Shown here: piece after piece, positions 1 through 7,054 of the stretch | Numbering within the stretch: the stretch's first letter is position 1 | How the letters are laid out: each line of letters starts with the position of its first letter | Assembly (NCBI RefSeq): GCF_000737065.1 | Contig: NZ_AQRC01000012.1 | Location: forward strand, 1-64,000 | Direction: 5' to 3' | Length of the DNA: 64,000 nucleotides | Source of the DNA: Thioclava atlantica | GTDB taxonomy: Bacteria > Pseudomonadota > Alphaproteobacteria > Rhodobacterales > Rhodobacteraceae | Made by a program: the position numbers and the translations under genes | Notes under the pieces: model-generated | What the model was told of the DNA's origin: nothing | The model's database searches: none | What the model saw: the letters and a program-made list of their open reading frames with translations, nothing else

Positions 1-144
1 ATCGCGTCGCTCATCGAGACCGCAAAGATCAACGGCGTCGAGCCCTTCGCCTATCTCAAGGCCACCCTCGAAGCCATCGCCGCCGGCCATCCGCAAGGCC
101 GCATTGATGAACTTCTCCCGTGGAACTTCAAGCCGTCAAGCTGA
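1..144 (+). CDS. IS66-family transposase TnpC, C-terminal fragment
   Basis: This is an open frame from the window edge to a TGA at 142-144, covering the last 47 residues. It contains the C-terminal IS66 signature: ETAKINGVEPFAYL followed by GHP, then IDELLPW. In IS66 elements this segment closes the DDE transposase (TnpC/orfC), which cuts and joins the element ends. The family is usually about 500-540 aa, so most of the gene lies to the left of the window. The stop lies just before the element terminal repeat, as expected for an intact right end. Whether the rest is functional cannot be seen. Confidence 0.75.
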   Translation: MASLIETAKINGVEPFAYLKATLEAIAAGHPQGRIDELLPWNFKPSS

Positions 145-173
145 ACCTGGGGTGGGATGCAGCCGCCGCTTAC
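1..173 (+). mobile_element. IS66-family insertion sequence, right end (partial)
   Basis: The left edge of the window cuts an IS66-type element. Its transposase tail ends at 144. About 7 bases further on, the stretch 151-173 reads GTGGGATGCAGCCGCCGCTTAC after one leading base pair. Its reverse complement starts GTAAGCGGCGG, the usual start of IS66-family terminal inverted repeats, so the element should end at 173. The next 8 bases (174-181) would be one half of the target duplication expected for this family. The other end is outside the window, so neither the duplication nor intactness can be tested. Confidence 0.7.
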
Positions 174-434
174 GAAGAACGAAACCGAGTATCACTGGAC
201 GAAGGAGGCCACTGCTTGATCTGAATTCTCGCCGGAAAGGCGGGAAGCGAAGTCCTGATGGGACGGAGGCAGATTGATCTCGCAAGACACGTTGGGGCGA
301 ACGATCATCCTAACCCCGCTAACGACATTGGAGACAATCCGCCCTCGAACACCATTGTGAGGCGCAAAGGCTGCGACCTCGGAGAGAACCATGACCCGGA
401 CGGACGTCGCGATCCGCACTTGACGAAGCCGCAA
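174..434. other. Stretch without a convincing gene, left part of island
   Basis: Between the IS66 end (173) and the 86-aa minus-strand ORF there are about 260 bases. Short overlapping frames exist on both strands (80 aa at 192-434 minus, 96 aa at 258-548 plus), but none has a recognisable domain or a good ribosome binding site. It may be decayed island DNA. I see no hairpin terminator or repeat here. Confidence 0.5.
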
Positions 435-695
435 TCAGAGAACAGCCGGTTGGAAGAGTGTCCGCTCAACCGGCACTGCGAGAAGGTTTTCGATAAGCAA
501 CCGGGCTCCAACCAAGCTAGTGCAGTGGTTTGTGACCAGCTCAGCTAAAGATAGAAGGTAAGGGTGATCGACAAGTCGAGCGAACGCTTCAGCGTCCTTC
601 GGTTCTTGGAGCACCCTTAGAAGCTCTCCGTCCCGCGCACGGCGAGCCTCTCTAAGAGCCAGTGCGATCGTGTTTTGCTTCCGAATAGTCATCAC
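435..695 (-). CDS. Hypothetical small protein divergent from XRE regulator
   Basis: This 86-aa ORF is not a family I recognise. It is predicted soluble and mostly helical, with a basic N-terminal part (about residues 4-24, rich in Arg/Lys) and a leucine-rich second half. It is transcribed away from the XRE gene at 768. The 72-bp gap between the two starts carries two overlapping palindromes, which suggests a co-regulated divergent pair such as a regulator with its partner in an island maintenance or toxin-antitoxin module. That role is inference from layout only. The start has two consecutive ATG codons; either could be used. Confidence 0.45.
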   Translation of the reverse strand: MMTIRKQNTIALALREARRARDGELLRVLQEPKDAEAFARLVDHPYLLSLAELVTNHCTSLVGARLLIENLLAVPVERTLFQPAVL

Positions 696-711
696 TTTGG
701 CTCGCCTGCGA

Positions 712-747
712 ATTATCTGAATTTTAGATAATCTGAAAAGCAGATTA
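712..747. promoter_or_regulatory. Nested inverted repeats, likely operator of the divergent pair
   Basis: Two palindromes overlap. The first is ATTATCT (712-718) with AGATAAT (726-732), separated by 7 bases. The second is TAATCTG (729-735) with CAGATTA (741-747), separated by 5 bases. They sit between the start of the minus-strand 86-aa ORF (695) and the XRE gene (768). Short AT-rich dyads in such a position are typical XRE operators, so autoregulation of both genes is likely but not proven. Confidence 0.55.
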
Positions 748-767
748 CGGCAACCATGATCCTTTAG

Positions 768-1037
768 ATGTTGGTTGCTTTGCCGAAAACAATCAGAAGT
801 GCAGGACAGCTTGCACTGATCCAGTTACTTGTAGACGAGAGGAAGCGGGCGGGGCTGACGCAAGCTGACCTCGCGCTGCGGCTGCGGTGCCATCAGTCGC
901 TCGTTGCCAGGATTGAAAGCGGCGAGCGTAGGATCGACGTGGTGGAACTTGTCATACTGTCCCGCGCGATCGGTGTCCTGCCCGAAGATCTGACCAAGCG
1001 GGTCGCTGTCGAGGTGAGCGATGACGAGAGGTTATGA
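768..1037 (+). CDS. XRE-family helix-turn-helix transcriptional regulator
   Basis: This 89-aa protein is built almost wholly from one HTH_3/XRE domain (about residues 15-70). The turn segment is RAGLTQADLALRL and the recognition helix region is CHQSLVARIESGERR, followed by ELVILSRAIGV. Proteins of this size act as dimeric repressors in mobile elements, addiction modules and restriction controller systems. The nested palindromes just upstream are the obvious target. The start at 768 has no strong ribosome binding site, and an internal start is possible. It lies on the opposite strand from the recombinase operon, with stops converging across the 1038-1115 gap. Confidence 0.75.
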   Translation: MLVALPKTIRSAGQLALIQLLVDERKRAGLTQADLALRLRCHQSLVARIESGERRIDVVELVILSRAIGVLPEDLTKRVAVEVSDDERL

Positions 1038-1115
1038 TCGGCAAGTTTCCCGGCTCACGACTGATCCACACAAGGCCAATACTCCTGGCCAAAGCCATAG
1101 CGAACGAAATTTGGC

Positions 1116-1862
1116 TTAATTATCTGATCTTCCTAAGATTGATCGAAGCGCGTCCAATTCAGACTTCGACACGACGAGGGAATTGCTGAAGCTGAGAATG
1201 TCCCCTTGGTCCATCTTCAGCCCGAGATGGCGTAGCCTATCGATGTCGTCGAAACGATTCAGCATGCTTTGGATGGACGACAGGTGCTCCTCCGCAATAT
1301 CTCCGTTCGACATATCTGAGTGAAGAAATGTCCTGTCAGTGCCCGGCTTGCGTGCTGCCAATAGCAATGTCTGAAGGTCGATCTGCGGGATGCGTTTTAA
1401 TCCATTCTTGATCATATTTAATTCTTGCTCGATTTTCTTTCGGAGCTCGAGTTGATGTCTGAAAAATTGCCGCGTCTCAATATCTTCAATCTGGTCCAGA
1501 AGGCTTTCATACTGCGTCTTCGGCTTTCTCTTCTGCTCCGCACCAACAGCGGCACGCTCATTTTCTCGAGCGCGAATATATTCTATCAGGCCATTGCTTC
1601 TGTTGCTTAGGAAAGTCCTGGTAGGTCCGCTCCAACCTTGGCGCTTGGCATACGCTGCTATGTTCTGCGCAGTAATGCGGAGCAATCTTGGGTCGTGGCG
1701 ATTTTGGCTTCCGTCCTGAGCTCTGACAAGTTCGCCGCGCGCGATGGCGCTGCAAGCGACTGTCAATCTATCGATCGTCGCGATGCGTCGCTCAGGTTGC
1801 GCAAATTCCTGTGCTTCGTTTCTTAGGCGCGCCTCAATGACACTGCTTGTTGTCGGCTCCAT
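1116..1862 (-). CDS. gmtX: GmtX-like protein, third gene of the mobile trio
   Basis: The 248-aa protein has no enzymatic motif I can see. Residues about 115-165 form a strongly charged heptad-like segment (QIEDIETRQFF... ELRKKIEQELNMIKNG) that should be a coiled coil. It starts only 14 bases after the stop of the 1114-aa integrase, so it is the last gene of the same minus-strand operon. The order tyrosine recombinase, very large integrase, small coiled-coil protein matches the gamma-mobile-trio gmtY-gmtZ-gmtX. The name rests mainly on that layout and on size. Function in the family is not settled; a role in DNA integration with the two recombinases is assumed. Confidence 0.65.
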   Translation of the reverse strand: MEPTTSSVIEARLRNEAQEFAQPERRIATIDRLTVACSAIARGELVRAQDGSQNRHDPRLLRITAQNIAAYAKRQGWSGPTRTFLSNRSNGLIEYIRARENERAAVGAEQKRKPKTQYESLLDQIEDIETRQFFRHQLELRKKIEQELNMIKNGLKRIPQIDLQTLLLAARKPGTDRTFLHSDMSNGDIAEEHLSSIQSMLNRFDDIDRLRHLGLKMDQGDILSFSNSLVVSKSELDALRSILGRSDN

Positions 1863-1876
1863 GATCTACAACCGCC

Positions 1877-4800
1877 TCATCCGTAGGTGGGCTCAAGGAA
1901 AGTTGGGGGCATGTTCTCCAATTGCTCTCGGAGCGAGCTGACCGAAACTTCTGCGCGGCGGTTTTCGGGCACAGCCGCTAAAAGTGCCCCATAACGGTCC
2001 ATTGCCTCTTTTCGTTCGATCTCTGGCAATGAGAGCAGATACTGTCCAACGTCTCCGTTGCGCGCCGCAATCTCCCAGAGCATCTCATTTCTTCGTTCGA
2101 CTAAGCCGGTTGGCATGTCCATGCGTGCACCAACGATCATATCAGTATTTGACACGATCGTCTGGACGAGGTCAAAAAGGTCGCCCTCTCTGATGTAATG
2201 CGAAACGTGTCCTAGCTCGACAGGCATCGATGAATTCTCTTGTTCCTGTAGCTTCACGCACTCTTCGATCGTCTTATATTCAGCTGCCCAGTCCGCCCAG
2301 AGTTCGTCTCGAAAGCTCCGCTCCTGAGAGATCCTGGTTTCGATAACGCCGACAGGCTCGCCTTCACGGCCGGCGTTCAAGAGTTCCATATTCAGCTGTT
2401 GTTCCTTGCGAACGGAGTCGCCAATCTCCAAGATCAAGATGTTCGCGTTCATTACCAGTCCGTTAAGGAATGCGGGCCCTGTCAGTCTGAAACGACACCG
2501 CGAGCATGCCTTGTCGCGATGAACCCCGAAGTAATAGTTCCCCTTTTTCTCTCCGCCGGACGAACACGACGCACCAGGACATATACCATGGCTAAACACA
2601 GAGATGGCGTCTGGGGAGTTTGCCAGCGGGCCGCGCTTGGTGAGTAGCTCTTTGGCCAGCTGCAAACCTTCCCCCGATCCGACTTGTGCGGCGAGCCCGC
2701 CGAACAGCCCGTGGATAATCGAATCGAGTTCCTCTTCGCTCTCCGCTTCAGACAGCGCTCGGGCGGCCTTCACACGTCGTGCTTCGCGTGCGGCGTTGAT
2801 TTCAGCGTGCACCCGTTCAGGACTGTAGGCATGATAGTGTAGAGTCATTACGAGTGATGCGTGACCCAAGAAGTGCTGCACAACAGTAGGCGGCACTCCT
2901 TGATCCAGCAGCGTCGTGGCAACAGCCACCCGAATGCTGTGGATGTCCCAAACAGGGCTTCCTGACTTGTCGAAGAACGTGAGCCTTACCGCGTTCGGCC
3001 CAAGCTCTTTGACCCGCTTCTCATGAACTATATCCTCACATATCTTTAGCAGCTCGCGCCACCAGTAATGTAGAGAATTAGCGGAGATTGGATCTTCACC
3101 AGTTAGCGGGTTCAAGAAGAGAGGGTAAATATATAAATTGTTCGCCTGAAGGCTGGCGGAGGATTTTTCATCTACAGCCGCCACGGGTTCAGAGATTGGG
3201 TTGTGCAGTGATTGTGCGTCAGCGATGTATTCGAGCCTCCCGTGTATGTCATCCGGTAGGAACGGAATCTCAAGCGGTTGATCGTTCTTGGTCTTCAAGA
3301 GGAGTAGAGAGAAAATCTGATTGTCATCAGATATATCCATTATTTGAATGGCTCCAGCACGCCTTCCTTTCGTGGCGCTGATGTTAGTGTTCTGAACGAG
3401 TGCGCGACTCATCTTTTCGACACTAAATTCGTCTCCTTGCCCCGAGTCCATCCATCTGGCGGATGAACTGCGCATGCCAAAATTTAGGATGCAGTCGAGT
3501 GCAGCCGCCGTTGCGGGAATGATTTCCTCGGGTTGCTTTCCGTCAAGCTTAATGAGTGAACGCCCCTTGCTTCCTGACTTCCACCGTCTATACCGGGCAT
3601 ATGGTAATCCGTCATCGTCGGGCTTTGCATTTTCTTCGATTAATGTCTCTACGATCAAAGTTGGAATGGCTTTTCGACCTGTTCCAAATTTTTTGGGTGG
3701 GTTCCTCCAATCCCTTCCGGATTGGATTGGATTTCGATACTCGCCCTTCTGATCGCTTGCCCACAAGTCAAAGAGTTGCTGCAAGCTTCTAAGCGGTTCG
3801 CGAGTTGTAACTCCCCATTGCTCCAGAGCGGCTTTGAATGTAAAAATCCCTTGTTTGGAATGACCGGATATGTGCTCAGACCTAACTACTTCGGCGAAAT
3901 CACGTGGCGGATTTCTAAGCATGAAAATATACATTAACCAAAGTCGGCAGGATCGATAAATTTCATCGAATTTTCGACGTGGTGCGAGTTTAACAAGCCT
4001 GTCAAGATCATGGGCCCAGGATACTATCTCGGGCGGAAATGAGTCAGGGAATTTCTTTCCGGTTTTTTCTTCGAAGTTGCGAACTTGAACTGACATCGCG
4101 ATCTTTATTTTATATGGCTCCTCAGTAAAAAAGGCGAGAGGGGCTTCCATGTATGCTTTTGATTTGCGCTCTTTGAACTTCTGCATCCACTGTCGGGTCG
4201 TGTCTGAGGTTATCCCGTGAAAGTTTGCACATCCGTTCAGATATAACCTGAGGTCGTGCCTTTCTCCCTTCATCACGCCTCTGGTCATATAAAGATATTC
4301 TGGTTCAAATCCAGAACTATCGAAGTATGTCGTCCCACAGAAAATAGAAAAATTGTTAAGTGGAGATACTGATCGACATGCGTGATTTGTTCTAATATAT
4401 TGGTGCGCGTGAAGAAACTCGGATGTCCTCTGACGGGTCATGCGGAGAATAACTGGTCCTCGCATAATTGCCGGATAGAGATTTGACATCGCGCTCCGGG
4501 TATCTGCCATTCTTGATGTTGGCAGAAGTATCTGTCCGTCGTGCGCCAAGTAGTGCAAAATATGTAGTTGAGCACGGCGGATCGCGCTGAACCCAGGCTT
4601 CTTGTTTTGGTCCTTCTCAACCTTGAGAGCGTCTTCAAGTAAATGGTTCAGCGCCGTCGGTATATCAACTCGATCGGATTCCTGCCTTTCAAGGTCTTTG
4701 ATGACCTGATCGAAGTCTATCTCCAGGCTGGCTTCAAGAAACCCAGCTGTGAGCCCGACACGTGTATCGGGTTCAAGAATGTGTTTGGATAGAAAGGAGT

Positions 4801-5221
4801 CCAGTTTTGTATCAGACATTTCAAAGAAGTTTTGAGCAATGGGGAAGCCTTTCGGTAGACGGCTATAGGGTTGACCTCGGAAATTCTTGGATGGCAGATA
4901 CCCTTCTTGCTGTAGCCAATCTTTGCAGAGCGCGAAGCTCTTTATGTAGAAGAATTTTCTGGTATTCGCGGTTTCTGTGGATGACCGGATTAGTTTATCG
5001 TTATTCCCCTTGGTTTTTGGCTTTCGCTTTGCTGAATTAAAGGGGTGCCTATGTGCTTCATCCGCTGGGCCTGATAGTGTCGAATGCAATGCTTCTCTAT
5101 AAAGCTGCTCGGAGGCACCTATGGCGCAAATTAAGTCATCGTATGAAATCTTCCGACGAATGAAGAGTTCCTGCCCGCTATTGACGACAAACTTCCCGTC
5201 ATCAGATTCCAAAATAGTCAT
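1877..5221 (-). CDS. gmtZ: GmtZ-like large tyrosine-type integrase
   Basis: At 1114 aa this is about three times the length of a normal phage integrase. Tyrosine-recombinase catalytic boxes are visible: Arg I at R584 (FGMRSSSARW), H761-x-x-R764 (HSIR), G786-H787 (LGHAS) and a Tyr at 796 or 799. The long N-terminal ~500 residues have no domain I recognise. After the catalytic region there is a Cys cluster (C881, C886, C906, C909) followed by RLTGPAFLNGL, probably a zinc-binding knuckle. It overlaps the upstream recombinase gene by 20 bases and leads into the 248-aa gene. Together these features fit GmtZ of gamma-mobile-trio elements. GC is clearly lower than the chromosomal genes after 7 kb, consistent with transfer. 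Confidence 0.75.
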   Translation of the reverse strand: MTILESDDGKFVVNSGQELFIRRKISYDDLICAIGASEQLYREALHSTLSGPADEAHRHPFNSAKRKPKTKGNNDKLIRSSTETANTRKFFYIKSFALCKDWLQQEGYLPSKNFRGQPYSRLPKGFPIAQNFFEMSDTKLDSFLSKHILEPDTRVGLTAGFLEASLEIDFDQVIKDLERQESDRVDIPTALNHLLEDALKVEKDQNKKPGFSAIRRAQLHILHYLAHDGQILLPTSRMADTRSAMSNLYPAIMRGPVILRMTRQRTSEFLHAHQYIRTNHACRSVSPLNNFSIFCGTTYFDSSGFEPEYLYMTRGVMKGERHDLRLYLNGCANFHGITSDTTRQWMQKFKERKSKAYMEAPLAFFTEEPYKIKIAMSVQVRNFEEKTGKKFPDSFPPEIVSWAHDLDRLVKLAPRRKFDEIYRSCRLWLMYIFMLRNPPRDFAEVVRSEHISGHSKQGIFTFKAALEQWGVTTREPLRSLQQLFDLWASDQKGEYRNPIQSGRDWRNPPKKFGTGRKAIPTLIVETLIEENAKPDDDGLPYARYRRWKSGSKGRSLIKLDGKQPEEIIPATAAALDCILNFGMRSSSARWMDSGQGDEFSVEKMSRALVQNTNISATKGRRAGAIQIMDISDDNQIFSLLLLKTKNDQPLEIPFLPDDIHGRLEYIADAQSLHNPISEPVAAVDEKSSASLQANNLYIYPLFLNPLTGEDPISANSLHYWWRELLKICEDIVHEKRVKELGPNAVRLTFFDKSGSPVWDIHSIRVAVATTLLDQGVPPTVVQHFLGHASLVMTLHYHAYSPERVHAEINAAREARRVKAARALSEAESEEELDSIIHGLFGGLAAQVGSGEGLQLAKELLTKRGPLANSPDAISVFSHGICPGASCSSGGEKKGNYYFGVHRDKACSRCRFRLTGPAFLNGLVMNANILILEIGDSVRKEQQLNMELLNAGREGEPVGVIETRISQERSFRDELWADWAAEYKTIEECVKLQEQENSSMPVELGHVSHYIREGDLFDLVQTIVSNTDMIVGARMDMPTGLVERRNEMLWEIAARNGDVGQYLLSLPEIERKEAMDRYGALLAAVPENRRAEVSVSSLREQLENMPPTFLEPTYG

Positions 5222-6635
5222 TAGTTTTCTCCTGCGGAAAACCGCGCTTTAGAGCTGTCCGTAGTGCGTCGATGCTAACGCCGTAATCTTCTTGAGACTG
5301 TATGTTGGTGTCTCCTCTCATGACTTGGATCAATCGAGGCGGGAGTCCCAGCTCTTCGGCATAGGCTTTAGTAAAGTGGCGAAGGCCCTGAATATTCCTG
5401 CCCCGAATATTGGGCTCTATACCGACCCGCTTGCATGCGGCTTTCCAAGCTGCATCAACACGCGATTTTTTTATCGGCGAGCCATAGTGCGAACCCTTGG
5501 TGAGCATGTTCACGAAGAAATACGGGTGATACCGGCTTGTTCGGTGGTGTAGGTGGAAGGCTCGAATTTCATCGGCGCATTCGTCGAACTGTTGAGCTGC
5601 CTTCTTGCTCAACCAATACGTATCTGCCGTAGAATGTAGGCCGGACAGAACTTTGGTCTTAAAGCCGGCATATAGTTTATGTCTATTCGGTAATGTGCTG
5701 CGCGGGCGAAACCCGTAGCGTTCGATCATGAAGGCTTCGCGGGTCTGCTTTCCTCTATTCTGAAAGTCTCCCAAGTAGGTGCTATCGGTCGGATGGGCGA
5801 TTAGAACTAAAGGCCCTTCATCGTCGAAATAGGAGCCGAAAAACTCGCTACGATACTCACCGGGTAAAACGTCGGCTTGCCACAAGTTGAGCATCTCGGA
5901 CACACGATGTGAACCACCGTAGGCCAAAACGAGCCAAAGTGCGCGGAACACCGGGTTCGCTTCCCTTTCAATAATGAGGTCAACTTCTGATTTTGGCGGA
6001 AAAGGTCGGACTGTTCTCAGCGTGGGGTTGATGCGACCGCGTGATGGCATCTGCATAGTGGAAGTCGAGCGATGTTTTTCCCAGAACGAGCGAGATTTGT
6101 TAAGGTGCACCAACATGTCTCTCGAAGATGACTGAGCCTTCACCAGAGTAGAGAGCTTGGCGCGAGGCAGAGAAAGGACCTTGTTTCCGAGGGCACGGGT
6201 ATCACCGGCACTTGTCTCCTCGATGAACTGGAAGAAACGGATCAAGTCGGTGAACTCAATCCTGATAGTATTTCGCGAGACTGGTTTCCATTCCAAGGGA
6301 CGAAGAGGGTGTCCGGCTGCCATGCGTTCGGTGCCAGCTCTTCGGTAGTCGAGATAGGTAAAGATCAGTGCTGTCTGCTCATCGACGCTTTGGGGTGATC
6401 CATCTCCGAAAAGCCTTGAGAAGTTAATGAACCGGCACAGTGTTTGGACGCTTCGCAACACGGTCGGGAACTTCACGAATTGGGACAGGCTGATGGCCCA
6501 GGAGCATGCCAGCGGGTCCAGTTCTATGGTCGAGCCATCCGAACCTTCGTGGAAGATCACTGGGACCGCGGAGAGAGCGACGTCCTTGACGGCTAAAGTG
6601 ACGATAACAGCGAAAGGATATCGGCTGATTGTCAT
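5202..6635 (-). CDS. gmtY: GmtY-like tyrosine recombinase
   Basis: The 477-aa protein is the first gene of the trio operon. Its C-terminal half has the tyrosine-recombinase fold pattern: Arg I at R244 in GGSHRVSEMLNLW, Arg II at R419 in QGLRHFTKAYAEELG, and the presumed nucleophile Y451 in QSQEDYGVS. Two usual residues differ: the His of the HxxR box is Q416, and the GH dipeptide of the next box is G-D (D442). The enzyme would cut and rejoin DNA during island integration, acting with the neighbouring integrase. Translation of the next gene is probably coupled through the 20-base overlap. A 13-bp inverted repeat lies about 125-170 bases upstream of the start. Confidence 0.75.
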   Translation of the reverse strand: MTISRYPFAVIVTLAVKDVALSAVPVIFHEGSDGSTIELDPLACSWAISLSQFVKFPTVLRSVQTLCRFINFSRLFGDGSPQSVDEQTALIFTYLDYRRAGTERMAAGHPLRPLEWKPVSRNTIRIEFTDLIRFFQFIEETSAGDTRALGNKVLSLPRAKLSTLVKAQSSSRDMLVHLNKSRSFWEKHRSTSTMQMPSRGRINPTLRTVRPFPPKSEVDLIIEREANPVFRALWLVLAYGGSHRVSEMLNLWQADVLPGEYRSEFFGSYFDDEGPLVLIAHPTDSTYLGDFQNRGKQTREAFMIERYGFRPRSTLPNRHKLYAGFKTKVLSGLHSTADTYWLSKKAAQQFDECADEIRAFHLHHRTSRYHPYFFVNMLTKGSHYGSPIKKSRVDAAWKAACKRVGIEPNIRGRNIQGLRHFTKAYAEELGLPPRLIQVMRGDTNIQSQEDYGVSIDALRTALKRGFPQEKTNDYFGI

Positions 6636-6925
6636 GCAGGCACCTGTGGTTCTGAGTTCGTCGGCCGAAAGCCAATCAGCTGAGATTTCGCTAACTCTTC
6701 AATTAGGTCGTGCTTGCGATGGCTAGAGCGCTCGAAGGATCCGGGTGGCAGCGGTGACGCGCGCCAAGCGCTTGAGCTATTTGAGGGCTCCGCGCTTGGC
6801 GCGCTCGCTCCCCTCGAACCTTTCACTGTGTGGAGATGTTTTTTGGTGTCCGCGATTTCGACCATACTTTCAGCCTATGGTGCGGTGATAGGCCCCGCAA
6901 TACATTTTGCAAGACGGGGGTAAAA
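6636..6925. other. Island right-end non-coding stretch
   Basis: The 290 bases between the gmtY start and the GapR fragment contain the 13-bp inverted repeat and the presumed gmtY promoter. A 77-aa frame (6632-6865 minus) overlaps the gmtY start by 4 bases but has no recognisable domain and runs through the inverted repeat, so I do not call it. I cannot identify direct repeats marking the attachment site without the left end. Confidence 0.5.
6759..6804. repeat. 13-bp perfect inverted repeat near island right end
   Basis: GCGCGCCAAGCGC at 6759-6771 is repeated exactly in inverted orientation at 6792-6804, with a 20-base spacer. The spacer itself contains GAGC (6774-6777) and GCTC (6787-6790), so the whole can fold. 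It lies upstream of gmtY and about 120 bases from the gapR junction. It could be a recombinase binding site, an operator, or part of a palindromic intergenic repeat; a similar GCGCCAAGCG also occurs at about 19119-19128. Confidence 0.6.
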
Positions 6926-7042
6926 GGCTACGACACCAAGGTGATGAAGAAGCTGATCGCGATGCGCAAGCGCGACAAGAACGATCTGGCCGAGGAAGAG
7001 GCGATCCTCGATCTCTACAAATCCGCATTGGGGATGGGCTGA
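6926..7042 (+). pseudogene. gapR: GapR / DUF2312 nucleoid protein, C-terminal remnant
   Basis: The last 38 codons read GYDTKVMKKLIAMRKRDK, then NDLAEEEAILDLYKSALGMG, and stop. This is the C-terminus of the GapR (DUF2312) family, an alphaproteobacterial protein that binds overtwisted AT-rich DNA ahead of the replication fork. The family is about 80-90 aa, so roughly the N-terminal half is missing. Upstream of 6926 the frame stays open but no longer resembles the family. The break coincides with the island end, so the gene was probably split by integration. An intact copy may exist elsewhere, for example rebuilt at the other island end. Confidence 0.75.
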
Positions 7043-7054
7043 GCCCACCCCCGA

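Larger units (their letters stand above)
1..6925. mobile_element. Right portion of a GMT-like genomic island
   Basis: The stretch is marked as foreign by its lower GC, its recombinase trio, the IS66 end and the XRE regulator, and by the abrupt change into a truncated chromosomal gene at about 6926. The right boundary is placed there because the reading frame becomes recognisable GapR sequence at that point. The left boundary lies outside the window, so size and cargo are unknown. In gamma-mobile-trio elements the cargo is often anti-phage or toxin genes; none is visible in this part. Confidence 0.65.

Noticed and set aside
192-434. 80-aa minus-strand ORF next to the 86-aa ORF
   Set aside because: No domain, no ribosome site, overlaps a competing plus-strand frame; possibly a decayed gene but not supportable.
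6632-6865. 77-aa ORF overlapping gmtY start by 4 bases
   Set aside because: It runs through the inverted repeat, has low-complexity Ser/Pro content and no ribosome site; more likely the gmtY leader.
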